A stretch of 64,000 nucleotides of DNA from Cercis canadensis (lineage: Eukaryota > Streptophyta > Magnoliopsida > Fabales > Fabaceae), in NCBI GenBank assembly GCA_003255065.1, contig QAOA01004737.1:3715-67714 (forward strand). Direction: 5' to 3'. Below are positions 1 to 11,545 of the stretch, piece by piece. Under the pieces are notes generated by a model. It saw only the letters and a list, made by a program, of their open reading frames with translations. It searched no databases and was not told where the DNA came from. The translations under genes were made by a program, and so were the position numbers. Position 1 is the first letter of the stretch; every line of letters starts with the position of its first letter.

Positions 1-1706
1 ATAGAGACTAACTGCAGCTAAGGGTCCCAACTCCTAAGTTATTTGAGAGTAGGTAACCATAATATACTATATTTATGATCCCTACCTCTTGTACTTTCGT
101 CACCTTTTTCTTTTAAAAAAATGTTTTCCTTGATACTTCTGTTGTCCACTAAAAGATTATATAATAAGTGTAGTAATCCCCTTTCAAATTTCAATTTAAA
201 TACAGGACCTGAAGTCATTGGGGTAAAGCCCCATGATTCAGTGTGTAAGTACACCGTAAGTGTGTGATTAAGCATTTGGCTTTTTGATATACCAAAAAAG
301 TATAGGACCTATATAATGGAGTATTAGTACTTAATTATTGGGATGTTGCAAAATTGGAGATTGGTCTTGATATTTATTTTGTTACAAAATTATTGAGTTC
401 TATCTATCGCTCATCATCATAAAATCACCACAAATCAATGAGTCAACTTTTGTAATATAGCTATCCCATATTTATTTCAAATCTAGGATCGTAGCTAAAG
501 TAAAAAAAAAAAACAAAAACAAAAAACTATCATAATCAAATAAAAGAGCCACTGATTTTGTTTTAGCTAGAGGTGAGGCTGGTTCTTCTTCATTTCAATA
601 AAAGTTTCTTATTTATTAGCACAGAAAAAACTAAAATTCTTTAATATGAAATTTGAGATTTTGATTTTAAATGAGAAGGGTTTGCTGGGAATGTATAGTA
701 GATTAATATTAAATATTAATGTTTAATTTGGGACTAGAGTGGTGGTGTTTTTCTTTTCTTTTCTTTTTTTAAAAAAAAACATAGCTAAGCCATGTATGTT
801 TTCTCTTCAAATTATTTCTATGAAAATAAATGGATCCAGAAAAAAATTATAATATATGCTACGCATGATATATTTTTGATATTTATCAAGCGTCAGATAT
901 GACAATTTGTAAATTATTCAACTACGGGTCTTTTAGTTAATGGAACCTACTAATTCAGCCACTATTTAATCATATGTCGCTTAATCTCAATTTTTTTTTT
1001 GCCAAAGATAAAAATATTTATATTACAATAAATATTTATATATATTTTTTTAAGAAACTTTCATATAAAAAACGCAAACGTTTAAGTCTTCAATAATAAT
1101 ACTACAACCAATAAAAAAGGCATACTAAAATTTGATCTGGTCCTAAAAACCTCTCAAATCTTAAAAATTTGATACGTATCACTTGAGCTATTGCTCGGGT
1201 CACTTAATCCCATTCACCATCTACATTAATTTTTTCATTTAATAAATATTAAAATTTTAGAATCAATTTTTCCATTAATGGGTTATGACTCATGAAATTT
1301 TTTTTTTTAAAAAAAAGTGTATGACTTTAAGGAAGAAAAGAGGGTAACGTATGAGGACAAAGAATGAAGCTTCGTTGTTCAAACCTCACACTTTGAAAGG
1401 GAGGCAGCGGGACCCGAAAGGCAAGTGAGGTAGTTTCCCATGACACCCTTTCTTAAACCGCTAAAATTTGTCCAAAAACACAAGAAACATGCTCGTGGGC
1501 CCAACTCTTAATATTTTTTTCCACAATTATTTTTAGATTTTTTTTTTATCTTATCCCCTAATTAGGATCTCAATGAGCATTAAAATTTACCTTTGTGCTA
1601 ACTCTAGATGAGTTTGGCTAGATAAAAAAAAAAATTAATAGGTCTTTTTTAATTAAATGTTACACAATAAGAAATATCCTTTTCACTACTACAATTTCAT
1701 TCCAGC
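1..1706. other. Intergenic, no gene seen
   Basis: AT-rich DNA with many short homopolymer runs. Both strands are full of stops and I see no coding or RNA signal. Confidence 0.6.
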
Positions 1707-1723
1707 TTATTTCAATGAGATTT

Positions 1724-1813
1724 TTTTGATACTTTTGGCTACAATTTTGGATTTAAACACATAATCTACAAGCTTGAGGACAACCCATAACCACTTAGTT
1801 ACAAACTGTTTGG
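1724..1813 (-). mobile_element. Short tRNA-derived SINE (family A), full insertion
   Basis: Read on the minus strand, this about 90-bp unit has an A-box-like stretch (GTAACTAAGTGG), a B-box-like stretch (TGTGTTTAAATCC) and a short A-rich tail. It is flanked by a perfect 17-bp direct repeat, 1707-1723 and 1814-1830 (TTATTTCAATGAGATTT), the target-site duplication expected of L1-type retroposition. Two relatives lie at 41341-41456 and 22648-22855. It has no coding capacity, as is normal for a SINE. Confidence 0.75.
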
Positions 1814-1842
1814 TTATTTCAATGAGATTTCAATATAAACTT

Positions 1843-2391
1843 GGTTTAATTGTAATTTTTGTCCTCCTATTTTAATAACTTGAACTTTTTGGTCACTCTT
1901 CTTTAAAAATAAATAATTCAATTCCTCTGTATTTATAAAATGTGTAAGTTTAGTAATTTTGTCTTTAAGCCAAAATTTGTTAGGTCTATTTCTAGGTGTA
2001 AAATTCTCTAATTTATAATCTCACCATTCAGATTGAAGATTTACGTCTTGTGAATCTCTCCACAAAATTTCAACTCGATCTGACAGTGGAACTCAACTCA
2101 AAATACTAAAACTAAAAGTTCTCATCTAATTGGATATCTAGATTCATTCACCGTTAGATCGAGCTAAAACTTCGTAGGGAAGTTCACAAGACGTAATTTT
2201 TCAATCAACGGTGAGATTATGAATCATAGAACTTTATATTTTAAAATAGAGTTGAGAAATTTTGGTTTTAAGACAAAATGATCAAAATTGTACATTTATG
2301 AATATAGATAGACTAAATTATTCATTTGTAAAGAAGATAGACCAAAAAATTTAAATTGTTAAAATATGAGGACCAAAATTACAATTAAGCC
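1843..2391. mobile_element. Mutator-like MITE/foldback element with 9-bp TSD (copy 1)
   Basis: A 549-bp element whose two halves are largely inverted repeats of each other. It starts GGTTTAATTGTAATTTTTG and ends CCAAAATTACAATTAAGCC. It is bracketed by a perfect 9-bp duplication TATAAACTT at 1834-1842 and 2392-2400. A paralogous empty site survives at 2640-2670, where the same flank reads straight through. Nine-base duplications and long terminal inverted repeats are typical of the Mutator superfamily (established knowledge). There is no transposase ORF, so the copy is non-autonomous. Relatives are at 13492-13905 and 14868-15411. Confidence 0.85.
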
Positions 2392-2580
2392 TATAAACTT
2401 TTATGATGAAATATTCAATATTCAATAATTAAAATTAAACTATAAGTTCATTAAAACAAAAAAAAAAACTATAAGTTGACTAATTGCCCCATTAATTTGG
2501 TTAGTTATTAGAGAATGGATAACTATATTATGTTAGCACATGGTGATAACCATTAGGATGTCTAGTACTAGTCTTCCACA

Positions 2581-2808
2581 AGTCTTGAGGACAACCTCAG
2601 AACTACTCAGTTACAAACTTTTTGATTATTTCAATGAGATTTGAATATAAACTTTTATGATGAAATATTCAATTATTAAAATTCAACTATAAGTTGACTA
2701 ATTGCCCCATTAATTTGGTTAGCTGTTAAAAAATGGATATATGTTATGTTAGCACATGGTGATAACCATTAGGATGTCTAGTAGTGGTCTTTCACAGTCT
2801 TCCACAAA
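2581..2808. repeat. Direct duplication of the 1769-2580 segment
   Basis: This segment repeats the sequence flanking the Mutator-like element (1769-1842 plus 2401-2580) at high similarity. It carries only one side of the SINE neighbourhood and lacks the Mutator-like insertion, which gives the order of events. Confidence 0.7.
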
Positions 2809-4040
2809 TTTAATAATTTATAAAGGATTAAATTTTGAATTTTTAAATATCTTGTAAAATATATTTTTTAATTGTGCAATTAGAGATTTTTAATGGATTA
2901 GTCTAAGTAAATATATTTACAACGAGCCTAAAAAATTTATTTGACTTTTGTTTAATAATTAACCTTCTAGCAAATTTAAACTCAAGACAATAATAATAAT
3001 GATAATAATGATGATGATGATAACATAATATACTTCCTTGCAAGTATAGTTGGTTGTAAAAATTTATGTGATTAGTCAACATACTTTTTAACATGTGTCT
3101 TAATTGAGGAGTATTTTTTTTTGTCATTAGATAAATTAAATTAAAATTTTTAACTAAAAGTATAAAAGAATATAATTTGAACTTGGGACCGGGACCCTGT
3201 TTCAGTTCATCCATGTNGTTATATTGTGTGTTTGTATATTTGACTTGAGGAGCTTGTCATTAGTTTATGAGTAATGCTATTTAGCTAAAGAAAAAATATA
3301 CTAAAATCATATAAGATGAAACAAAGTAGCAAGGATCACATATTTATCCAAAAATGATTAAGTCCATTTTATTCATAACAATTCTAACAAAATTTTAGCT
3401 GTGAAGCATTTTTCTTAGTTTTAAATTAAATTTGGGTTTCAAGAACCCAATAAAAGAATGTAAATATGGAAGATTGGTGGACAATTTTGTAGATTGAAAA
3501 AAATTAGGGATGTAAAGTGCTAAATTAGCAAAATTATCCTTGTATTATATAGAGTATATATGTCCCTCAAATATTAAGACTTTAATAAAATAGTTATTAA
3601 AATAATATTAATTATAAAATAATCATTTAATCATTAATATTTATAACAAAATAATTTATCGATACTAAGATTTATCAACAAGAGATAAAAGTAATAACGT
3701 GTCACCCTTAATTGCGAGAAATTTCTTAAAATATAATGGCTCCCATGAAAGCGGTTGCGTTTTGGACATAAGTGGTGTGTGGAAAGTGCAGGAAGTTCCA
3801 GCCGTTGTGCGTGTTCACTATTTGTTATGCGTGTTCACTATTTGTTATGCGTTCACACTTTGAAATCCTTAAAAGTGGCGTAAAAGCATCTTGTGTGTGT
3901 GAAGCTCTATGTATCTCTTTTGTTGTTGTAAAGCAAAAGCCAAAAATAAAGTAAGAAACAAACTATTCTTGTTTTAAGAAACATGAATAATACTAAAAAA
4001 AATTTGAGAGAGAGAGAGTATGACATTATAAATAAAAAAA
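2809..4040. other. Intergenic, no gene seen
   Basis: AT-rich. It contains a short AAT/GAT microsatellite near 2990-3025, a single undetermined base at 3217 and a small tandem repeat around 3808-3850 (GCGTGTTCACTATTTGTTAT twice). I see no convincing coding frame. Confidence 0.55.
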
Positions 4041-4250
4041 GAGGTTTTTTTAGATTTTTTTTATATTTATGTAGTATGTCATATTATATAAAATTAGTCA
4101 ATATAAAAATGACATATGTACAAATTAATTATTTTTAAATTTATTTAAAAAATAAAATAAAATATATTTATATTTAATAAAATATAAAAATTATATATGC
4201 TTAACACGTCAGTATAGTATGACATATTTATATAATATTATAGAATCTCC
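4041..4250 (+). mobile_element. About 200-bp MITE family, copy 1
   Basis: One of eight related copies in the window (others at 4597, 8499, 21064, 45751, 61160, 61837 and 62021). The family runs from a GAGGTTTCTTAGAT-like end to an ATAGAATCTCC-like end, with subterminal inverted GTAGTATGACATAC motifs and an AT-rich centre. It is non-coding. Confidence 0.7.
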
Positions 4251-4472
4251 GTTAAAAAAAATTTATAACATTATCTAAAAAAAAGAAACGGATAAGAAAA
4301 TTTTACTATTTTTTTTAAAACTTTTTACTTGCAGATAAATAACACTGCATTTATAATTAAAGGGATTCGAATCGGATTTTATCAACTTTCCAAAACTTGA
4401 CGATTATGTTCTCCTCCGCTGCCAATATACCTTTTCTATAATATTGATGGGAATCTTTTGTTTAGAATCTTG

Positions 4473-4480
4473 ACACGTGT
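4473..4480. promoter_or_regulatory. G-box/ABRE-like palindrome upstream of caleosin copy 1
   Basis: The perfect palindrome ACACGTGT lies about 370 bp upstream of the TATA box of the first caleosin gene. Caleosins of the RD20 type are known to be ABA and drought inducible through ACGT-core elements. The motif is seen; its use here is inferred. The other two copies lack it at the matching place. Confidence 0.35.
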
Positions 4481-4596
4481 TTTCGTAGAAATATATAGTT
4501 TCTTTTACGCTTTTGTCCCCATGGAAAAATCTTGAACTCTGTCTATTACCATGAAAACATTAAACAGATGATACTCATAGTGTTATACTATTATAC

Positions 4597-4792
4597 GAGA
4601 TTTTTTTAGATGTTTTGTGGTATGTTATATTATATAAGAATAATTAATGTATAAATGACATGTGTATAAATTAATTATTTTTAAATTTATTTTAAAAAAT
4701 AAAATAAATTAATTTTATATCAAATAAAATATAAAAATTACATACACTTACATTAATATAGTATGACATACGCATATAATAAGATAGAATCT
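4597..4792 (+). mobile_element. About 200-bp MITE family, copy 2
   Basis: Same family and orientation as 4041-4250, with GATTTTTTTAGAT at the left and GATAGAATCT at the right. It ends only about 60 bp upstream of the caleosin TATA box, so it sits in the proximal promoter. Confidence 0.7.
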
Positions 4793-4849
4793 AAATAACT
4801 TGAGATTTTGCCAATTTACTTTTGTTGGTTCGCCACGGTTTTTTCCCTT

Positions 4850-4856
4850 TATATAG
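4850..4856 (+). promoter_or_regulatory. TATA box of caleosin copy 1
   Basis: TATATAG lies about 170 bp upstream of the ATG at 5026. All three caleosin copies share the context: a T-rich stretch, TTATATAGCA or TTATATGGCA, then an AGAAAGCTC-containing leader and a pyrimidine-rich 5' UTR (TATA-like sites at 4850, 12918 and 20541). This shows that the promoter was duplicated with the gene. Confidence 0.7.
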
Positions 4857-5025
4857 CAGATACCAAACGCAGAATCTGCCAGAACAACACTCATTACCAA
4901 TAGCATTTATCAGAAAGCTCTTCAATTCTCCCTCTTTGCTTCCCTATTCCTATCTATTCACTGTCATTTCTCTCATTTTCCTTTCTCACAATCACTACTT
5001 TACTCTTTCTCTGTTTCTCTCATCC

Positions 5026-8000
5026 ATGGCTTCCTCTTCTCCCATAGAAACCGACAACATTCAAGAGGGTACCTACCACTGGCCACCACTTTTGTGTTCT
5101 TCTTCTTCATTTTCTATCTGGGTTTTTTTTTTTTTATTAGTNTTTTTTTTTTCCTATTAGTTCCTTTCATTTTCACATTCAAGTTTCTGAATTTAATGTG
5201 TATCTGCGAAGCAGGAGCAATTGCTGAGAAACCAATCCCACTTGATGTAAACATTCTGCAGAAGCACGTTTCGTTCTTTGACAGGAACCAAGACGGCATC
5301 ATTTACCCATGGGAGACTTACGAAGGTTTTCTTTCTCTCGTCATTTTTTTTTTTCTTACTAACCAAACAAGAATTAGATGGAAAAGAAAAGGGGAAAAAT
5401 ATTACTTAATTTGATGAGTTTAATTACTTTTTTTTTTTCTTATTAATGTGATTGACACTTAATTGCAGGATTTCGCGCAATCGGGTGTGGGATTGGAATG
5501 TCAATCGGTGCTTCTCTTTTCATCAATATGGGTCTCAGTCAGAAAACTCGCCCTGTAATTCTCTCTATCCTTTGTAATTGTGTGTTTTTTTGTTTTGTTT
5601 TTATATATATGAGTTTTTATTGTTTTTATTTAAATTTTGTCTTGTTATGATATTGAGTAAAAATCCTAGATTTATGCTATAGGAATATTTCCTAATATTA
5701 GAAAAAAAAATTAGGCCTAAAATGAAAGTCTCCTAAATAATGGAATTTAAGAGGAGGCNAGAAAAAAAAAAAAATTAGGCCTAAAATGAAAGTCTCCTAA
5801 ATAATGGAATTTAAGAGGAGGCATATAGTGGAAAGTAAGGTATATGTACTATGTAGGCAATATGTGGTAACCATTTATTGTTCTCTCTTAATCATTTATT
5901 GTTCTCTCTTAATTAACACGTCATCAAGTAGGGATATTTTATTGGCTTGAAAAGCATAAAGGGAAATATACCTCCTGTTTTGGAATTTTGGAATTTTAGA
6001 GTCCTATTGGTACAATTGAAATTGAGAGGTAATTTTTATGTCCATAAATTTAGACTTAGATTATGTTATATAAGTATAATTTATGTATAACTAAGGCACT
6101 AGATATAATTTAATGGTGAAGGGTAAAGGTAATTTACATAAGGTGAAGAGTTTGAGCACCAATACTATCATATAAAAANTTGAGCACCAATATTATCATA
6201 TAAAAAGAAAATGTTTATGTATAACTTGTGAATTTTGTTTGTGTATGAGTCACTATTCAAATTGAGGCAGTAAAAAATGGATTGGTAATTAAAAAACATG
6301 TGATCTTAATGGTTTTACGCTTAATTAGTGAAAAATATGAGATGATTGAAAATGAAATTTAGTACTTGTTATTTTTATTCTTTTCTCATTTTTCCTAGCT
6401 AGTTGTTTAGGAGAAAGTTTAGTAATAATTTTATATCTAATTATTTTATTCTAAAGGAATTAAGTTCTCTAATTGTGGAAAATTTCAAATTTAATCCCTT
6501 CTTCTTGAAACTATATTCAGTATGATTACGTCAATGAGATTGGTTCAGTTGGTAAGGATCGAAACACTTTACTTATAAAACTTAAGTTCTTATATAACTG
6601 CTTACATGTTTCCTTTGGTAGACAATTTACTGTAAGTACCATTATAAACTCTTGTTGAGACTTGTGACATGCCCTGACTTTAAAATAATGTAACTTTCTT
6701 TCATTCTAAACTTTTGTACGCTAAAAAAATATTTAGTATGATTACATAGAAGAATTAGCATGCACAAATAAAACTTTTAATTAATATCGTATTATATATA
6801 AAGTTTTTATACTCGAATTTCATTGAGTGAGTTATGAGAGGGATAGGTTATCCTTCTAAACCTCCAATAAATAAAAGAAAAATTAGAGTGATGAAATAAT
6901 AATATCGCTTTTTTTTTTTTTTATGCTTGGTGACATAGTCGTCATAACTTTAAAAGGCAAGAAGTTTTCCGTAAAAGAAAAGGGGTAAGAAGTTAACTTC
7001 ATGAAGTTTAGGTATATGCCTTTTTATAGGGTTGTAGATAATCAGGATTATCTAATGATATGAATGATAGGATTAACTACTTAATGTTTCTCTTTATTGA
7101 CAAGTACGTCATGCTTGGGATCAAGATAGAGAGGAATTCAACTTGTTGTCGAAATTTGTTTACTTTATTATATTTCTAAAAGGAACCTCTCATGGGGTAT
7201 CGTTAATATTTTAATAGTTGCATTTATGTCATTCAACTTTGTGTCCCTTCGGGACCTTTAATAAAAAAAAATTAATAATGTTTTTATCTATTATTCTATT
7301 AGGATCAAAGACATAAATAATATTAAAATTAGTTTTAATTTTATAAATATTACACTTTTCAAATTATTTTTACAAATACCATCATTTCTTTTTAATAATA
7401 TCCGAAGTTGAAAAGATGAAGAAAGAATGTGGGTGATGCATTTGTGTAAATTGCGTCACCCTTTTGGTGATGTTATTTCAAAATTGAAGGTGATACCTTT
7501 TGTCTTTATGGTGATGTTATTTGACAAATGGCGTAATTAAGAATATGACACAATTTACACAATTGTATCACTCACATTCTCTCTCTTCCTATGAACTGTG
7601 CTGCAATTGTGCATATTACAGTACTTTATTGGTAGCATAATATACACAATTGCTTCCTGAAAATGATGATTCTGTTGGAAATAATTTTAAAAGTATAATA
7701 TTTATGAAATTAAGATTTTTTTTTTTTATATTATATAAGTATTTGATCCCTTCTTCTGCTTCTCATAGTTTCTTATACTGTGATTTCCAATTAAATATAT
7801 TTTGTAATTTTTTTTTTGTATTGTATACTTTATAAATTTAATTAGACACATTTAATATTTTTCTTGAGTCTACTAAAGCATAGGATTATTAGCTAGTATC
7901 TAAGTGAAATATCCTTCTTCTTTTTTGGTTGTTTGCCCCTTTTTAACTTCTGCTACATATAACAAATGTAATTCCTATGGTGTAGGGGAAATTTCCTTCT

Positions 8001-9754
8001 CCGCTTATACCAATTGAAGTTAAAAATATCCATAAAGCCAAACATGGGAGTGATTCAGGTGTCTATGATCATGAAGGAAGGTAAATATCATTCATGAATT
8101 AATATGCTATTTTCTGTTTATTCTCCTTCTCAATTTTACTTCTTTTGGAGAAAATTTACAGATGGAACATCATGAAGAATCTAACCTTTTGAGTTATTTC
8201 CATGATGTCATATTGATATGCTATATACATTGTTTCTATTATTTGGTAGAAATATTTTTAATTGCCAACCAGACTCTATAATAATTGAAATTATTTCAGA
8301 GCATTTTATCTGGATAAGTTGCTTTCATTGGAAGAATTTCCTTTCATGTGATTGTTGAAACTTGTTTTCTATTTATTGGAAGAAAGGGAGGTTGGGTGGA
8401 CCTAGCTTTCTGACTAATTGGGTCTTTGTCAATTTTGATTACGGCATTTAGGATCTGTTTGGATGAGTTTATTATTTCTCCAAAGAGCTAAAAAAAATGG
8501 GAATTCTATGATATCACATGGATATGTTATATCACATTGACGTGTCAAGTATATATAATTTTTATATTTTATTAGATATAAAATATAATTTATCTTATTT
8601 TCTCAGACAAACTTAAAAACAGTTGATTTGTACATATGTCATTCACATATTGGCTATTCAAGTTTTACTTGTTTGGATAAGTTCATAGAAATAGCTTATC
8701 ATTCCAAATAAGTAATTTTCAGCTTTTAAAAAATAAACCAAATCCTGCTTGTCTAATATGCTGTATAGTATAAGCTCTTATGATCAAGCTAGTTCAAACT
8801 TTGTGCAAGCATTAAGATAAAACTCATTTATCTGATAAGTACTTATTAATTTCAACAGATCATCCAAACAGGGCTAACATCTGATATTGCTAGTGCAACC
8901 TATTGCCAAGTGCAATGTCTTCTTTGACCTTGGATGTTGTTTATAAGTTCACAACTTTCAAATGTTAAATATTACAAAATGTTTTAACCAGATTAAACTT
9001 ATGTTAACTCCTACCATGCCTTACTAATAAAGCCAATCCAAAAATTGAGTGTTTGATGAAAGAATGTGAAAAAAATTATTTAATGGAATGCCAACCTTCT
9101 TCCATGACAAATGTGCTAAATGGCCAGTTCTTGCTTGATCTGCTGCATAATTGGTAACTCTTCAGCAACTGATTCAATCTAATACAATTTATGAGAAACT
9201 TTGCAGGTTTGTTCCTACAAAATTTGAAGAAATTTTCAAAAAGCACGCGCGAACTCATTCAGATTCTTTAACATCTGATGAATTAAAGGAGATGCTGAAG
9301 GCAAATAGAGAACCTAAGGATTTCAAAGGATGGTATGTTGGCGATATCTTATACTAATCCCTATATATACCTAAATGAAAGCATTTTATCTGTGAGTAAG
9401 ATTATCGACAACCATTGTACTTGCTCTCTTCCTTCTATTGTTTTTTCTATTTTTCTTATTTTTCTTCACGGGTTTGATTTCTCTATTTAACTAATTGTCC
9501 GTGCATGACATGAATTTGCAACTAGTTAAATTGTATTGATTAATTTTCATTATTTTCTGGTAAACATTTAGATTCTGAATTACTACTACCATTTGATGCA
9601 CAGGATTGCAGCCTATTCAGAATGGAAGATCCTTTATGGGCTTTGCAAAGACAAGAAAGGTTTACTGCGCAAAAACATAGTCCGAGCAGTTTATGATGGA
9701 AGTCTATTTGAAAAGATGGAAAAGGATCACTTAGCAGAGAAAAAGAAGAAGTAA
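5026..9754 (+). CDS. Caleosin / probable peroxygenase, copy 1 (six exons)
   Basis: Exons: 5026-5068, 5215-5325, 5469-5554, 7986-8080, 9207-9332, 9604-9754. All introns are GT-AG and the joined frame gives 203 aa, usual for short caleosins. In order there is a short polar N-terminus, a conserved His at 32, one EF-hand at about 37-48 ([12 protein letters not shown], with the expected Asp/Asn/Asp/Glu ligands), a membrane-inserting hydrophobic stretch at about 53-74, a proline-rich knot ([10 protein letters not shown], 83-92), a second conserved His at 100 in [10 protein letters not shown], and a lysine-rich C-terminus. In this family the two histidines bind haem and the protein, anchored in lipid droplets or ER, uses hydroperoxides to oxidise unsaturated fatty acids; calcium is needed. 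The start is the ATG matching copy 2 (MASSS). Intron 3 is long (2.4 kb) and filled with transposon debris. The family call is firm; which paralogue it is cannot be said. Confidence 0.93.
6530..6728 (+). mobile_element. tRNA-derived SINE (family B) in caleosin intron
   Basis: It begins with an A-box-like TTGGTTCAGTTGGTAAGG. It is flanked by a 17-bp direct repeat with one mismatch, 6513-6529 (ATATTCAGTATGATTAC) and 6729-6745. It ends in an A-rich tail (CTAAAAAA). A relative sits at 11371-11545. Confidence 0.75.
7424..7580. mobile_element. Small foldback/MITE element in caleosin intron 3
   Basis: A 157-bp segment whose ends are inverted repeats of about 35 bp (AGAATGTGGGTGAT at the left, ATCACTCACATTCT at the right). 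No ORF and no clear target duplication. A hairpin-forming MITE is the simplest reading. Confidence 0.6.
8455..8871. mobile_element. MITE with CTGTTTGGATG ends, interrupted by a second MITE
   Basis: Lies in intron 4 of caleosin copy 1. The outer ends are CTGTTTGGATG (8455) and CATCCAAACAG (8861-8871). A truncated reverse copy of the 200-bp MITE family (about 8499-8662) is inserted within it, giving a nested arrangement. I could not define a target duplication for the outer element. Confidence 0.55.
8499..8662 (-). mobile_element. About 200-bp MITE family, copy 3 (truncated, reverse)
   Basis: Starts GGAATTCTATGATATCACAT and runs to the inner TATTGGCTATTCAAG. The last 45 bases or so of the family consensus are missing. 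It is nested inside 8455-8871. Confidence 0.65.
9377..9526. repeat. Dispersed about 150-bp repeat in caleosin intron 5
   Basis: Shares a recognisable pattern (GAGTAA..ATTGTACTTG..TAATTGTC..TTGCAACTAG) with intron 5 of caleosin copy 2 (16734-16876) and with intron 1 of the PDLP gene (35404-35565). Copy 3 of the caleosins lacks it. The type of element is unknown. Confidence 0.55.
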
Positions 9755-10444
9755 CTCAACAATCATTCGGCAATAAGAGAATTTCTTAGTGAAAAGGAAA
9801 AAGTAATTGATGTAAATGAAGATAAAAAGCAGCACAAACAAGTGTAACTTATGTTGTTGTTGTTGTTTTTTTTTTTTTTTTTCCTAATGATTTTATATGT
9901 GATGCAATGAAGTTTAGTAGTCCTTGGGATGGAAATGGATGATTGTGGATTTTATAGGAATGGATTCTTATTTCGGTCTTGACTTCATTCATTGTTTATG
10001 AAAGGCTTAGATGAATTTTTTTTTTTTTTTGAGTTAAACACATTTTTTGTCATTTAATTATTTTTCAAATTGATCATTTAAAGGATTGATTTGACGGACA
10101 GAGTGAGATTATTTGAGGACTAAAGTAACACAAAAAATAAATCAAGAACTAAAGTAACATTTGATAAATAATTCAAAAAATGTATTTAACTTTTTTTTTT
10201 CTTACTTCTCTCCTTTATGGCAAAAAGATTAGGCTTTGGATTTAGTCTCTCTGCATGGTGTGGTTTGATAATTAATGTTAGAGAAAAAGCTTTTCTTCTT
10301 TTGTTTTTTCACATAATATATACAACGCTCTCCTCTACTTTTAGAACCTACAGAGACTTTTCTTAAACTTTGAAAACATGCTACAACAATTAGAAGTTAA
10401 ATTTTTGCAGTTACATTCTAGCAGCAATTATAAAACAATTTTAA
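9755..10444. other. 3' flank of caleosin copy 1
   Basis: Untranslated and intergenic sequence. The part from about 9815 to 10300 is duplicated at 10480-10930. No gene. Confidence 0.5.
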
Positions 10445-10930
10445 GAAGTGCTACATAATTGATAACTCTTCAGCAAGTAATTCATGAAGATAAAAAGCAA
10501 AGAAAATGAGGGTAACTAATTATGTTGGGGTGTTTCTTTTATAAAGGATTTATGATGGAGTGAAGTACTGAAGTCTAGTGGTTATTGGGGTGGAAATGGA
10601 TGATGATCGTGGATTTAATAGAAATGGATTTTTATAATGTTAATAGAAATGGTTATGAAAGGGTTAGGTGAATTCTTGTTTATTCTTTCTAGATCCATCC
10701 ATAAGANTCTAAGGATTGAGCTCTTGGTACTTCATGAAAGAGATATCGAGTTTAAATCCCATTAGATCCGTGGGTTCAGGGGGTGAGTGAGATTTTGAGA
10801 AGAGATAAACTATCTCTGTTGTGCAGTCTCTAGTAGACGAAAAAAAAAAAAAAAAACAAATAGTCTTCTCTATATCCAATCTCTGTTCATGGTGTGGTTT
10901 TTGATTATTAATGTTATTATACCTATGTGA
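10445..10930 (+). pseudogene. Relic of a deleted caleosin copy (intron 4 joined to 3' flank)
   Basis: Bases about 10448-10478 resemble caleosin copy 1 intron 4 just before exon 5 (CTACATAATTGATAACTCTT against CTGCATAATTGGTAACTCTT at about 9142). They run directly into sequence matching the 3' flank of copy 1 (9815-10300), including shared runs such as GGTGGAAATGGATGAT. Exons 5 and 6 are missing between the two parts. I read this as the remains of a further tandem copy that lost its coding exons. It includes an undetermined base at 10706. Confidence 0.55.
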
Positions 10931-11370
10931 TATATATGAGGTTGTTTTTAAAACTTGAGCAAACAATTTAAGCATGTCATCTGCAACCAGTAAAGCATAT
11001 TTCTATTTATTTATTCAATTTATTTATTTTTTAACCAAAGATAAGATATATTACACTACAGATTCATATATTTATATACACTAAAAAAAACACTAGTCAG
11101 AAATATAGAACAAAAAATTGTATTAAGGGACAATCTACATTAATAGTATGCATCAATTTTTTTTTCTTGCTATTTTGACTACAAAGGAAGCACTGAGTTT
11201 AGAACTTATTGAGCTCTTAGTAATTTTATAACCTTAAAAAGTTGTACATATTCAGTTACACATATTAGCACGATAGTGTATTTTTTTTTTTCTTTGAACA
11301 TAGAATCCATCTCATTTGAAACCTTCTAATAAAGGGTATGTTAACAAAACTTTATGTTATACAAGCAAAG

Positions 11371-11545
11371 GCCAACGGAAATTAGTTCAATTAGTAAGAA
11401 TCGAATATTATTTTGCTTGTAAAGCTTAGATTTGAATCTTATTAGGCAATTTATAATTATAAACTTTTGTTGAGGCTTATAGCATGCTCTGATATTGAAA
11501 TGTGGTAATCTGCCCTCATCATAAATTTTAATGTACCAAAAAAGA
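11371..11545 (+). mobile_element. tRNA-derived SINE (family B) with 17-bp TSD and empty site
   Basis: A-box-like TTAGTTCAATTAGTAAG and B-box-like AGATTTGAATCTT lie at normal tRNA spacing, with a short A-rich tail. Flanks: ATGTTATACAAGCAAAG at 11354-11370 and ATGTTATTCAAACAAAG at 11546-11562. The neighbouring duplicate at about 11680-11700 has the same flank without the insertion, which serves as an empty site. Confidence 0.8.

Larger units (their letters stand above)
5555..7985 (+). other. Caleosin copy 1 intron 3
   Basis: A 2.4-kb intron that holds a SINE (6530-6728), a foldback element (7424-7580) and two undetermined-base joins (5759 and 6179), each flanked by near-identical sequence. No coding signal. 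Confidence 0.7.
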
